This document shows, one piece after another, positions 1 through 9,079 of a stretch of 64,000 bases of DNA; positions within the stretch are counted from its first letter, which is position 1, and every line of letters starts with the position of its first letter. Source of the DNA: Spirosoma fluviale (GTDB lineage Bacteria; Bacteroidota; Bacteroidia; Cytophagales; Spirosomataceae); the NCBI GenBank assembly GCA_945901025.1, contig CAMDJW010000001.1:124001-188000 (forward strand). The letters run 5' to 3'. The notes under the pieces are model-generated. The model made no database searches. It saw only the letters and a program-made list of their open reading frames with translations, and was not told where the DNA came from. The translations under genes and the position numbers were made by a program.

Positions 1-1124
1 AACATAATGGATTGAAAGAAATAAACCATCATTAAAGCAACTAATGCATAAACACCTCCTCCAAAAATTGAAATTATAATTGAAATTACTGCTCCGATGG
101 AATATATCCCTAGAATTTTATTTGAATCATTTTTGCTCATGAAATAAGTGCCAATGAATCTGCCAAACATAAAAAGCACAAAAGCAAAAGATGCATGAAA
201 ACTAGCTATTTGAGTCGGCGACATGGCACTAGTTGTTTGGTAAATTTTTTGTACAATCCACAAATTTGTTTCGCTAGCCAAATCGATTTTTAAATCAACA
301 AAATTTCCCCATAATGATACTTGAGCTCCTACATTACAAAATTGAGCTAAAATTCCAAGTGTTAGATGTCTATTTTTCAACAAGCTTGATATCGTAATCT
401 TCGTTTTACTTACAACTGTACTAGTCGCCTCCGATACTTCTGGCATTTTTGTAATGGCAAATAGTATAGCTACTATAGCCACAATGACGCCGATAATTAA
501 ATAAGGCAATTGCACTGAATTTGCTTGGGAGATACGAATTGCTTCAGCTTCGGCTGCTGGTAGGCTATTTAACAATTCACGGCTATATTCTTTATCAGAA
601 AATATAAAAAATCCTCCAATGACCGGTCCTAAAATTATGCTTATCCCATTAAAAGATTGCGCAAAATTTAATCTAAAATCTCCTGATTTTGGATCTCCTA
701 ATACCGTAACATATAAATTTGCTGCAGTTTCTAAAAATGCTATTCCACTGGCAATTAAAAATAAGGCAGCTAAAAAGAAAGAGTATAGTCTAACTTCGGC
801 TGCAGGATAAAATAAAAATGCACCTGCAGCATATAAAATCAATCCGATTAATATTCCCATCTTATAACCTAACTTCTTCATTACATAACCTGCTGGAAGT
901 GCCATGATAAAATAGCCTAGATAAAATGCTGTTTCAACAATATTGGCTTGCCAACGTTGTAAATCAAGTGCTGTTTGGAATTGTTTAACCAAAGTACCAT
1001 TTAAACTATTCGCTAGCCCCCATAAAAAGAATAAACTAGTCACTAAACTAAATGGAATAAGGTAGTTTACTTTAGATGTTTGAGATACATTTAAATTATC
1101 ATTATCAAAGGTTGGTAATGCCAT
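1..1124 (-). CDS. FucP-like sugar:H+ symporter, MFS (3' end outside window)
   Basis: Reading the minus strand from the ATG at 1124 gives an open frame of about 374 codons that runs off the window edge, so the C-terminus is missing. The N-terminus is a cytoplasmic stretch followed by a helix with the FFLWGLANSLNG motif, and further on come GYFIMALPAG and FLETAANLYVT, which are hallmarks of the FucP (L-fucose/glucose/galactose permease) branch of the MFS. At least eight hydrophobic helices are visible. The family imports fucose or hexoses by proton symport across the inner membrane. It is divergent from a secreted GH29 alpha-L-fucosidase across 136 nt, which supports fucose as substrate. The substrate is an inference; the family call is firm. 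Confidence 0.87.
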   Translation of the reverse strand, partial: MALPTFDNDNLNVSQTSKVNYLIPFSLVTSLFFLWGLANSLNGTLVKQFQTALDLQRWQANIVETAFYLGYFIMALPAGYVMKKLGYKMGILIGLILYAAGAFLFYPAAEVRLYSFFLAALFLIASGIAFLETAANLYVTVLGDPKSGDFRLNFAQSFNGISIILGPVIGGFFIFSDKEYSRELLNSLPAAEAEAIRISQANSVQLPYLIIGVIVAIVAILFAITKMPEVSEATSTVVSKTKITISSLLKNRHLTLGILAQFCNVGAQVSLWGNFVDLKIDLASETNLWIVQKIYQTTSAMSPTQIASFHASFAFVLFMFGRFIGTYFMSKNDSNKILGIYSIGAVISIIISIFGGGVYALVALMMVYFFQSIM

Positions 1125-1184
1125 ATGTTTATTTTTTATTATAAAGGATAAAACGCTTTCAATATACCTTCTTTTTTTTAATTT

Positions 1185-1206
1185 TAAATTTGTACCTGGT
1201 AAATTT
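1185..1206 (+). promoter_or_regulatory. Imperfect palindrome over a candidate -7 element of the fucosidase gene
   Basis: Between the divergent permease and fucosidase genes lies AAATTTGTACCTGGTAAATTT (1186-1206, given in two parts as AAATTTGTACC and TGGTAAATTT). It is an imperfect inverted repeat centred at 1197. Its left arm overlaps TAAATTTG (1185-1192), which fits the Bacteroidota -7 consensus TAnnTTTG. No good TTG -33 box is seen at the usual distance. An operator for a sugar-responsive repressor is an inference. Confidence 0.35.
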
Positions 1207-1260
1207 TAAAGAATTAATTCATAAAACATCTCTAACTAATCCTATTCTCGAACTAATCTT

Positions 1261-2691
1261 ATGAAAAAAATAATTATTATTTCAGTTATATTATTAGCTA
1301 ATTTCCTTTCATCAGCGCAGAATATACCCGTAATAAATCCGATACCTAGCAAAAAACAAGTTGCTTGGCAAGCTTTAGAATATTTTGGCTTTATTCATTT
1401 TAATATGAATACTTTCACAAATTTAGAATGGGGAGAAGGCCAAGAAAATCCAAATAGTTTCAATCCGACTAATTTAGATTGCAATCAATGGGCTAAAATA
1501 GCCAAAAATGCGGGTATGAAAGGTTTAATTTTAACGGTAAAGCATCATGATGGCTTTGCTTTATATCCATCTAAATATACAAAACATACAGTAGCAAAAT
1601 CTAATTGGAAAAATGGCAAGGGTGATGTCGTTAAGGATTTGTCAGAAGCATGCAAAAAATATGGCATTAAATTTGGCATTTATCTATCTCCATGGGATCG
1701 AAATCATCCTGATTACGGAACCGATAAGTACAATTTAGTATAGGCAGCCATGCAAAAAGAATTACTAACTAATTATGGTCCTATTTTCGAATTTTGGTAT
1801 GATGGAGCAAATGGGGAAGGTACCAACGGGAAAAAACAAATTTATAATTGGCCTTTATTCAATAATACTGTTTTAAAATATCAGCCTAATGCGATACAAT
1901 TTTCAGATTCAGGACCGGATATTCGTTGGGTCGGTAATGAACGCGGATTTGCTTATGACAAAACATGGAGCCCAATAAACCGGGATGAGATTTATCCTGG
2001 ATTCCCGAAGTTTGATTTATACCGTAATGGCCAACAAAATGGCTCTCATTGGGTTTCTCCTGAAGTTGATGTGTCCATAAGACCAGGATGGTATTACCAC
2101 GCAGACCAAGATTTAAAAGTAAAGTCCCCCGATTCATTATTGAAAATTTACGTAGCTTCTGTAGGTCGAAATGCGAATTTATTACTTAACATTCCAGTGG
2201 ATAAAAGAGGACTTATTCATCCTAATGACTCAATATCTATGATGGGATTTAAACATTTAAGGGATAAAGGTCTCGTCAATATATTAACCTCCAATGATCA
2301 AATTTCAACTTCTTCAAATTATGTTGGACATCCTAATTCAAGATTAATTGATAAAAGTTCAAAAACTTTTTGGGCTGCTAATAATTCCGATCAATCGCCT
2401 AGGATTAGTGTAAAATTGAAGGAATCTAAACTTATGAATGCTGTTTTAATTCAGGAACCTATATTTATGGGTCAAAGAATTATTCAATTTAAAGTTTTGT
2501 TGACCGATGAAAATGGGGCAAAGGAAGAAATAATTTGCCAGACCATAGGGAATAAACGTATCATCCCTTTTAAGCAGAAAAAAATAAAATATATAGAAAT
2601 TGAATTCTTGAAATCTAGAGGACAGGTCCTTATTTCAAATGTCGAATTGTTAAATCTTATTTCAATACGTAACGAACCGCTTTACCAGTAA
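1261..2691 (+). pseudogene. Secreted GH29 alpha-L-fucosidase interrupted by an in-frame TAG
   Basis: One frame of 477 codons encodes a GH29 alpha-L-fucosidase, but codon 161 (1741-1743) is TAG. The upstream part has a signal peptide (about residues 1-19, ending SSAQ), the LTVKHHDGFALYPS substrate-binding motif and the YLSPWDR motif. The downstream part continues in the same frame with LLTNYGPIFEFWYDGANG, which should hold the catalytic Asp, and ends in a discoidin-like beta-sandwich (about 345-476). Spacing matches the family, so there is no indel; homologs usually have an aromatic residue here, so TAC/TAT or TGG to TAG is likely. TAG is a normal stop elsewhere (uppP, truB, ftsX). Either a recent pseudogene, a read error, or readthrough. 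The separate restart at 1750 would lack export signals and half the active site. Confidence 0.85.
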
Positions 2692-3118
2692 ACGTATAAC
2701 CGGTAGTTGTGCTTGTACTAAATACTTGATATTTAACATCAACTAATGCGCCTGCGCCAAGAGCTAAGGCAGATTCGATCATTTTGTTTAGAAGATTTTG
2801 TTTCTCTGTTTGATGATTCCCACGATAAAGCATTTTTCCATTTTGAGTTTGCTTATCTTCTAATGGGATCTCTTGAGTGATACTAAGAGGTTCTATGACT
2901 TCATATTTTTGTTTTGGAGTCTCATTGAAATAAACTATGTCTATTTCATATTTACGAGGTATTTCAAATCCTAAACCATCATGTCTCTCCGTTGAACCAT
3001 CCTTGAAATTGGGACTATAATATGTACTTTGTTTTAATTGATTCTTGCATGATAAGCAAATGCCAATGATTGTAAATACCGAAATTAAATGTAGAAAGTT
3101 AAATGGTTTCTGAATCAT
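2657..3118 (-). CDS. Small lipoprotein of unknown function
   Basis: A 153-residue protein with a hydrophobic N-terminus ending in ICLSC, a plausible lipobox with the lipidated Cys near residue 24, so an outer- or inner-membrane lipoprotein is expected. The C-terminal part (ALGAGALVDVKYQ, then GKAVRYVL) recalls YbjQ/heavy-metal-binding-like domains where small subunits repeat an 'ALGANAVVGV' strand-helix motif, but the match is too weak for a name. Its start overlaps the end of the Dabb gene by 20 nt, so the two are probably cotranscribed, and its 3' end overlaps the broken fucosidase frame by 35 nt on the opposite strand. Function unknown. Confidence 0.7.
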   Translation of the reverse strand: MIQKPFNFLHLISVFTIIGICLSCKNQLKQSTYYSPNFKDGSTERHDGLGFEIPRKYEIDIVYFNETPKQKYEVIEPLSITQEIPLEDKQTQNGKMLYRGNHQTEKQNLLNKMIESALALGAGALVDVKYQVFSTSTTTGYTFTGKAVRYVLK

Positions 3119-3401
3119 AAATAATTACTTTTTCCCAAAGATGAGCACAATTTTTAATGAATTCTAAATGTTCTGGCGCTACTTGATAAAAATCATGTCC
3201 AGCCTCATCATTAAATGTTGTTAAAAGGCAATAACTATACGAACGATCTATTACTGGACGATTTGTACTCGCAGGTGCTCCTACATTAAAATGTACTATG
3301 GTCTTAATTTTTGATAAGAACTGAACTTCTTTTTCAAAAAAGGCTACTTCATCTTTATTTAAGGAATTTTTAAGCCAAAAATTTACTACGTGAACAAACA
3401 T
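3099..3401 (-). CDS. Dabb family (stress-responsive A/B barrel) protein
   Basis: A 100-residue protein beginning MFVHVVNFWLK, with the small ferredoxin-like alpha/beta barrel pattern of the Dabb family: an N-terminal strand with a central His, a helix rich in charged residues, then DRSYSYCLLTTFND and a terminal HLEFIKNCAHLWEKV helix. Members are dimeric cytoplasmic proteins, some catalytic and most of unknown role. It sits 2 nt downstream of dapA and overlaps the next lipoprotein gene, making it part of the ligA-dapA minus-strand unit. The family is clear; the biochemical role is not. Confidence 0.8.
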   Translation of the reverse strand: MFVHVVNFWLKNSLNKDEVAFFEKEVQFLSKIKTIVHFNVGAPASTNRPVIDRSYSYCLLTTFNDEAGHDFYQVAPEHLEFIKNCAHLWEKVIIYDSETI

Positions 3402-3403
3402 AT

Positions 3404-4300
3404 TTAGATTAATTTTTCTAGTTTACAACGATTGATTAATTTAATTCTTAATTCTTCAGAACCTACTTCTAATGGCCTTCTAACTTGAGATTGCATTAAT
3501 CCCAAAGATTCCAATATTAATTTAACGCCTACTGGGTTACCTTCTTCATACAAATATGAATCGATCGCTAAAAAATGACCTAGAATTTTTTGTGCTGAAA
3601 CAAAATCGCCCTTTAATGCGAAGTGAATCATTTCAGAAAATTTGATAGGTAAAGCATTAGCTATCACAGACATAACTCCTACTCCCCCAATGGAAATAAT
3701 AGGAACTGCTTGAACATCATCTCCAGAAATCAATAAAAAATCTTTAGGTTTATTGAAAGCAATTTCAATACACTGTTCAATAATACATGAAGCTTCTTTT
3801 ATACCAATAATATTAGCGTGTTCAGCTAAATTTAAAACAGTTTCGGGAGATAAATTGATCCCAGTTCTGCCCGGTATATTATATAAAATAACAGGAACAG
3901 GACAAGCGTCAGCGATCGCATTAAAATGATCTATAACGCCTCTAGCACTTGGCTTGTTATAATATGGAGCAACAGATAATATAGCATCAATCCCATTAAA
4001 TGATGTGTTTTTTATTTGACTTATTAAAGATTCTGTGTCGTTTCCACCGATTCCATAAACAATGGGTAAATGATGCGCATTTGATTCTTTTATAGTTTCA
4101 ATGATCTTTTTCTTCTCATCCGATGTAGTCGTTGCAGATTCACCGGTGGTTCCTTGAACGACTAAATAATCAACACCGCCTTGACTAACATGATTAATTA
4201 AAGCACTAAGTGCTTTCCAATCAATACTTCTATCTTGGAGCATAGGAGTCACCAAAGCTGGAGCTACTCCATGAAATTTAGGTAATTTATTAACTAGCAT
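3404..4300 (-). CDS. dapA: 4-hydroxy-tetrahydrodipicolinate synthase
   Basis: Condenses pyruvate with aspartate semialdehyde, the first committed step to diaminopimelate and lysine; cytoplasmic TIM barrel. The 298-residue length is typical. GTTGES at 50-55 provides the catalytic Thr52, YNIPGRTG starts at Tyr140 with Arg145, and GIKEAS holds the Schiff-base Lys168, in the same spacing as in E. coli DapA (Thr45, Tyr133, Arg138, Lys161). It lies 4 nt downstream of ligA, an adjacency common in Bacteroidota, and 2 nt before the Dabb gene. Confidence 0.97.
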   Translation of the reverse strand: MLVNKLPKFHGVAPALVTPMLQDRSIDWKALSALINHVSQGGVDYLVVQGTTGESATTTSDEKKKIIETIKESNAHHLPIVYGIGGNDTESLISQIKNTSFNGIDAILSVAPYYNKPSARGVIDHFNAIADACPVPVILYNIPGRTGINLSPETVLNLAEHANIIGIKEASCIIEQCIEIAFNKPKDFLLISGDDVQAVPIISIGGVGVMSVIANALPIKFSEMIHFALKGDFVSAQKILGHFLAIDSYLYEEGNPVGVKLILESLGLMQSQVRRPLEVGSEELRIKLINRCKLEKLI

Positions 4301-4304
4301 ACGA

Positions 4305-6302
4305 TTATAGAAGGTTTAAAAACTCTTCTTCTGTTATTATTTTTATCAATAATTGATTTGCCTTCTCTAATTTTGATGGGCCCATATTATCTCCCGCAAT
4401 TAAATAATCTAATTTTGAAGAAATACTGGAAACAACTTTTCCTCCATTCAAAATAATCTTATCCCTCAATCCATCTCGATCAAAATTCTGAAAAACACCT
4501 GAAATTACGAAACTTTTACCTTCTAAACTTTTACTTTCTTGTTCTAGTTCTAAAATTTCTTCACTCAACTGAACTTTAGATTGTTCTAAACGAGTAATTA
4601 AATCAATATTGTCTTTTTTGCCAAAAAATGAGATAATACTTAAAGCGATTCTATCCCCAATCTCAGGTACAGCAATTAATTCCTCATAGCTAGCCTCTCT
4701 TAAATTATTAATTGACTTAAATTCAATAACTAATTTTTCAGCTATTGTAGCTCCTACATGTCTAATTCCTAGGCCAAACAAAACTTTTCTGAATGGAACC
4801 GTTTTAGATTTTTCAATCGAACTTAATATATTTTGAATCGATTTTGACTGAAAGCCATCTAGTCCAATAAAATCTAAGGTGCTTAGTTTATATAAATCAC
4901 CCACATCCTTAATAATTGATTTCTCGAATAAAAGATCAATCGTTTCCACTCCTAAGTTTTCTATATTTAAGGCTTTACGTTGGATAAAATGTTCAATTTT
5001 ACCTTTGATTTGCGTTGGGCAAAATGAATCATTCATACAATAATGATTCGCTTCACCTTCTACCCTTTCCAATTCACTATTGCAATCGGGGCAGTTTGTC
5101 GGAAACACAAAAATAGGTTTTTGTGGATTTCTCATGGACATATCCACTCCTGTAATCTTAGGGATTATCTCCCCTCCTTTTTCAATAAATACCATATCAC
5201 CTTCATGTAAATCCAAACGAGTCATTTCGTTTGCATTGTGTATGGAGGCTCTTTTTATCATGGTACCTGCCAAGTAAACAGGGTTTAAATTAGCTACTGG
5301 AGTTATATTACCCGTTCTGCCAACTTGATAGCTAATACTTAATATTTCAGTTTTAGCTATTTCAGATGGATATTTAAATGATATAGCCCACCTGGGTGAT
5401 TTTGCAGTAAAACCCAGTCTTTCTTGTTGGCCATAATCATTGATCTTAATAACAATTCCATCCGTATTTAATGGCAAATCGTTTCGTTTTAATCTCCATT
5501 TTTCAACATACGCTAAAACTGATTCGATATCAGCGCATTTTTCCCAAGTTTGACTAATTGGAAAACCTAAGTTAAATAGTTTAATTAAACTTTCTTCGTG
5601 TGTCTGGAAGGGATTATCATAACCTAAATATGCATATATGTAGCAATCTAAATTTCGCTGTGCTACGATTGCCGAATCCTGCATTTTAAATGTACCAGAA
5701 GCGGAATTCCTTGGATTTGCTAATAAGGCTTCCCCTGATAATGATCGCTCAAGATTGATTTGTTCAAAAATGTGATTTGGCATGAAGCCTTCTCCTCTTA
5801 ATTCAAACTCTACAGGAAGATTCTCATCTACAATTGTATGAGGGATTGATTTAATTGTTTTAACATTATTTGTAATATCATCCCCCCTTATTCCATCCCC
5901 TCGAGTTATTCCTTTAATTAATTTTCCATTTTCATACCAAAATGATAAGGCAACCCCATCGAATTTTAACTCACATATATATTCATATTTTTCGTCTCCT
6001 AAAGCTTTTTTTACTCTTGAATCAAAATCTTTTAAGTCTGTTTCATTATAAGTATTTCCTAAGGATAACATAGGAAAACGATGATTGACACTTTTAAATT
6101 GTTTGGTAATGGTACCTCCTACTCTTTGGGTTGGACTATCATTTAACGCAAAAAGGGGATTCTCCTGTTCCAGTTTTTGTAATTCACTTAATAATTGATC
6201 GAAGGCCAAATCAGATATAAGGCTTTCGTTTTTCTGGTAATATGCATCATTATACTTATTAATTAGATTAATAAGTTCATCCATTCGTTTTCTAATATCC
6301 AT
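4305..6302 (-). CDS. ligA: NAD-dependent DNA ligase
   Basis: Seals nicks during replication and repair, using NAD+ as adenylate donor. The 665 residues show the usual order: Ia domain, adenylation domain with ELKFDG at 111-116 (adenylated Lys113), OB fold, a four-Cys zinc finger (CPDC ... C ... C, about 405-430), helix-hairpin-helix repeats (GLGIRHVGATIAEKL, VPEIGDRIA) and a C-terminal BRCT domain (about 590-665). First gene of a minus-strand group with dapA, the Dabb gene and the lipoprotein gene. Divergent from rpe with 79 nt between them. Confidence 0.98.
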   Translation of the reverse strand: MDIRKRMDELINLINKYNDAYYQKNESLISDLAFDQLLSELQKLEQENPLFALNDSPTQRVGGTITKQFKSVNHRFPMLSLGNTYNETDLKDFDSRVKKALGDEKYEYICELKFDGVALSFWYENGKLIKGITRGDGIRGDDITNNVKTIKSIPHTIVDENLPVEFELRGEGFMPNHIFEQINLERSLSGEALLANPRNSASGTFKMQDSAIVAQRNLDCYIYAYLGYDNPFQTHEESLIKLFNLGFPISQTWEKCADIESVLAYVEKWRLKRNDLPLNTDGIVIKINDYGQQERLGFTAKSPRWAISFKYPSEIAKTEILSISYQVGRTGNITPVANLNPVYLAGTMIKRASIHNANEMTRLDLHEGDMVFIEKGGEIIPKITGVDMSMRNPQKPIFVFPTNCPDCNSELERVEGEANHYCMNDSFCPTQIKGKIEHFIQRKALNIENLGVETIDLLFEKSIIKDVGDLYKLSTLDFIGLDGFQSKSIQNILSSIEKSKTVPFRKVLFGLGIRHVGATIAEKLVIEFKSINNLREASYEELIAVPEIGDRIALSIISFFGKKDNIDLITRLEQSKVQLSEEILELEQESKSLEGKSFVISGVFQNFDRDGLRDKIILNGGKVVSSISSKLDYLIAGDNMGPSKLEKANQLLIKIITEEEFLNLL

Positions 6303-6369
6303 ATTAAAAAATTATTTCATAAAGTTAATTGGAATACCAATAGAAATATACCTTAGTAAATTATTTTCA

Positions 6370-6377
6370 TACCTTTG
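6370..6377 (+). promoter_or_regulatory. Candidate -7 element just upstream of rpe
   Basis: TACCTTTG matches the Bacteroidota -7 consensus TAnnTTTG and ends only 4 nt before the rpe ATG at 6382. If used, the mRNA would have almost no leader. No convincing TTG -33 box is found at the expected distance, so this is a weak call. Confidence 0.3.
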
Positions 6378-6381
6378 TATT

Positions 6382-7044
6382 ATGGAAAAATTGATCATAG
6401 CCCCATCTGTATTATCTGCTGATTTTTCAAATTTAGGTACTGAAATACAAATGTTAAATGAATCTGATGCCCAATGGATTCATATAGATATAATGGATGG
6501 AATGTTTGTACCTAACATTTCTTTTGGTTTTCCGGTGTTAGAAGCAATCAATAAAATATCTCAAAAGTTTTTGGATGTTCATTTAATGATCGAAAAGCCG
6601 GAAAGGTATTTAACAAAATTTAAAGATGCTGGAGCTAATTTAATAACAGTTCATTATGAAGCTTGTACGCATATCCATAGGACAATTCAAGAAATAAAAT
6701 CACTGGGTTGCCAAGTTGGAATAGCGATTAATCCTGGAACACCCGTATCTGTATTAAATGAGGTTATCGGATTAGTTGATTTAGTCTTAATCATGTCGGT
6801 TAATCCTGGATTTGGAGGACAAGAATTTATATCCAATAGCCTTCAGAAAACGAAAGATGTTAAAGCATTAGCAGATAAGTGTGGGAATGTAAATCTTAAG
6901 ATTGAAATAGATGGTGGAGTATCTTCTATAAACGCTAAAGATTTAATTTCTGCTGGGGCTAATGTGTTAGTAGCTGGCAATTTTGTTTTTAATTCTAAAA
7001 ACCCAAAATCTACTATTTCCGATTTATTGAAACTTGGTGAATAA
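6382..7044 (+). CDS. rpe: Ribulose-phosphate 3-epimerase
   Basis: Interconverts ribulose 5-phosphate and xylulose 5-phosphate in the pentose phosphate pathway; cytoplasmic TIM barrel with a metal site. The 220 residues contain IAPSVLSADF at the N-terminus, the signature HIDIMDGMFVPNISFG, VHLMIEKP, MSVNPGFGGQ and the C-terminal phosphate-binding EIDGGV ... VAGNFVF. It is 7 nt upstream of the PD40-OmpA gene and may be cotranscribed with it. Its product links to the xylulokinase encoded near 25.3 kb. Confidence 0.97.
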   Translation: MEKLIIAPSVLSADFSNLGTEIQMLNESDAQWIHIDIMDGMFVPNISFGFPVLEAINKISQKFLDVHLMIEKPERYLTKFKDAGANLITVHYEACTHIHRTIQEIKSLGCQVGIAINPGTPVSVLNEVIGLVDLVLIMSVNPGFGGQEFISNSLQKTKDVKALADKCGNVNLKIEIDGGVSSINAKDLISAGANVLVAGNFVFNSKNPKSTISDLLKLGE

Positions 7045-7051
7045 GGCATAG

Positions 7052-9079
7052 ATGAAATTTACAAGAATAATACTCTTATTATTTTTCTGCTTGTTCCTAG
7101 AATTTCATAGTTCTGCTCAAAAAATTCAGTGGGCTTCCAAAATTATTTCTGTTTCAAGTGAATATACAGATCCATTATTGGGAAATGAATATAAAGCTAT
7201 TCATGCGCTTGGAAAGCCTAGTAAATATCCAAAATTTGCAAATAGTCCTAGCGCATGGCAATCTTTAACTCCTGACAATCCTACTGGTGAATATATCATT
7301 GTGGGTTTTGATTCCTTGCAAAATGTCAAACAAGTAGCCATATTTGAAAATTTTGGTGCGGGAAGCATTGTGAAAATTGATGCATTGGATGAAAACAACA
7401 AAATTTTTACGTTAAAAGAATTAACTAATGGGTATGCCAAAAGTAACGGACAAATAACCTATGTTAATCTTACTAAAGCTACATCATTTAAAGTAAGGGC
7501 CATAAAATTAGCTTTCAATTCTAATAGAGTCATCGGTTTTTCACAAATCGATGCAATCGCTGTATCGGAATCTGATGTTCCAATTGAGGAAAGCATAAAA
7601 TTACGGGATGAGCCTAATGCGACTTATTTTAAAGAAAATATGGGGGCTACCATAAACTCGACTTATAATGAAATTTGTCCTGTAGTTAGTCCAGATGGTA
7701 AAAAATTATATTTCACACGCTGGAAACATCCCGATAACCTTGGGAAAGATAAAAATCAAGATATTTGGTTTTCAAGATTAAAAGATGACAAATCTTGGAG
7801 TAAGGCAGAGTTATTTAGTCGGCCCATTAATAATGAAGAAAATAATGCAGTTTGTGGAATTTCGTTAAATGGAAAAACCATTTTATTGAATAATGTTTAT
7901 GGAAAAGATGGAAAAATGGAAAAGGGAGTTTCTGTTTCTTATTTGTTAAGAACTGGAGATTTTAGCTTTCCTAAGCCATTGCTGATTATAAATTTTAAAA
8001 ATAAATCAGAATTTTCAGAATATACACTTGCTCCTAACGGGAAAGTACTGTTAATGACAACCGAAATGAAAGATTCTTACGGAGGCAAGGATATATATGT
8101 TTCGTTTCTCCGAACGGATGATAAATGGACAGAGCCTAAAAACATAGGCAACAAAGTGAACACAGGAGAGTCAGAAAGTACTCCATTTATTGCTCCTGAT
8201 GGCGTAACTATGTATTTTTCCTCGAGTGGACATGTAGGTTATGGTAGCAATGACATCTTCTTATCTAGGCGCTTAGATGACAGTTGGTTAAACTGGTCCA
8301 CACCAGAGAACCTGGGACCTATTATAAACACAACACAATGGGATGGTTATTTTTCTGTGGCCGCTCAAGGCGATTATGCCTATTTTAGTTCTGTTGAAAA
8401 TTCAATTGGCGCCGAGGATATATATCGAATAAAAATACCTCCTAAAATAAAACCATTAACCTTAATTCAATTTTCAGGAAAAATTTACAACGAAGAAAGT
8501 AAAGAGATTATTCAAGGGAAAGTGCTAGTAAAGTCACTGAGTACAAGTGATTCTTTGTTTATAGAATTTGATCCTTATAATGGAGATTTTGAATTTATGT
8601 GGCCTGCAAAATTTCCTTTTACCATGGAAGTTAAATCGAAAGGGTTTATTTCTAAAGTTGAACGTTTCAACTTTACTAAGGAAGCATTTTACAAAACCGT
8701 AAATAAAAATTTTAATCTATTACCTTTGCGATTGGATAAAAAATACAATCTACCTATTATAAATTTTGATCAAGGAAAATTTGAAATTTTACCGGAGACG
8801 TATGATGAATTAAATAACATTATTAATATTTTAAAGGAAAACGTCGATTATGGCATTTTGCTTGAAGGACATACGGATAATCAGGGAGACTGGAATGAAA
8901 ATTTAAAATTGTCTTTAAACCGTGTAGAAAGTGTAAGAGACTATTTGGTAACGAAGGGAATAAATAAAGAAAGAATTCAAATTAAAGGTTGGGGTGGAAT
9001 TAAACCTTTAATCAGCAACATGATCGAAAGTAGACGTAAATTAAATAGAAGAGTAGAATTCACATTGTTTGCCCTGTAA
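7052..9079 (+). CDS. PD40 beta-propeller / OmpA-domain envelope protein
   Basis: A 675-residue exported protein. A signal peptide (about 1-22, ending HSSAQ) is followed by a beta-sandwich, discoidin-like region (about 25-170), a PD40/WD40-like propeller (about 195-460; repeats such as PVVSPDGKKLYFTR and PFIAPDGVTMYFSS), a short regulatory-like beta domain (about 470-550), and a C-terminal OmpA domain (about 565-675) with EGHTDNQGDWNENLKLS and a final NRRVEF, which should bind peptidoglycan. The order resembles PorE-type proteins of the type IX secretion/gliding machinery, but the lipobox and N-terminal TPRs are missing, so that role is not claimed. Its stop overlaps the next start as TAATG, indicating translational coupling to an acyltransferase. 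Confidence 0.85.
   Translation: MKFTRIILLLFFCLFLEFHSSAQKIQWASKIISVSSEYTDPLLGNEYKAIHALGKPSKYPKFANSPSAWQSLTPDNPTGEYIIVGFDSLQNVKQVAIFENFGAGSIVKIDALDENNKIFTLKELTNGYAKSNGQITYVNLTKATSFKVRAIKLAFNSNRVIGFSQIDAIAVSESDVPIEESIKLRDEPNATYFKENMGATINSTYNEICPVVSPDGKKLYFTRWKHPDNLGKDKNQDIWFSRLKDDKSWSKAELFSRPINNEENNAVCGISLNGKTILLNNVYGKDGKMEKGVSVSYLLRTGDFSFPKPLLIINFKNKSEFSEYTLAPNGKVLLMTTEMKDSYGGKDIYVSFLRTDDKWTEPKNIGNKVNTGESESTPFIAPDGVTMYFSSSGHVGYGSNDIFLSRRLDDSWLNWSTPENLGPIINTTQWDGYFSVAAQGDYAYFSSVENSIGAEDIYRIKIPPKIKPLTLIQFSGKIYNEESKEIIQGKVLVKSLSTSDSLFIEFDPYNGDFEFMWPAKFPFTMEVKSKGFISKVERFNFTKEAFYKTVNKNFNLLPLRLDKKYNLPIINFDQGKFEILPETYDELNNIINILKENVDYGILLEGHTDNQGDWNENLKLSLNRVESVRDYLVTKGINKERIQIKGWGGIKPLISNMIESRRKLNRRVEFTLFAL

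Noticed and set aside
1741-1743. Recoded TAG (alternative genetic code)
   Set aside because: Several intact genes (uppP, truB, ftsX) end in TAG.
1886-2137. Minus-strand frame inside the fucosidase
   Set aside because: Lies opposite conserved GH29 sequence and has no recognisable motif.
1750-2691. Separate short gene for the second half of the fucosidase
   Set aside because: It lacks a signal peptide and half of the active-site barrel; same frame as the upstream part, so one broken gene explains it better.
7052-9079. PorE of the type IX secretion/gliding system
   Set aside because: No lipobox, no N-terminal TPRs and no other por/gld genes nearby; only PD40 and OmpA are shared.
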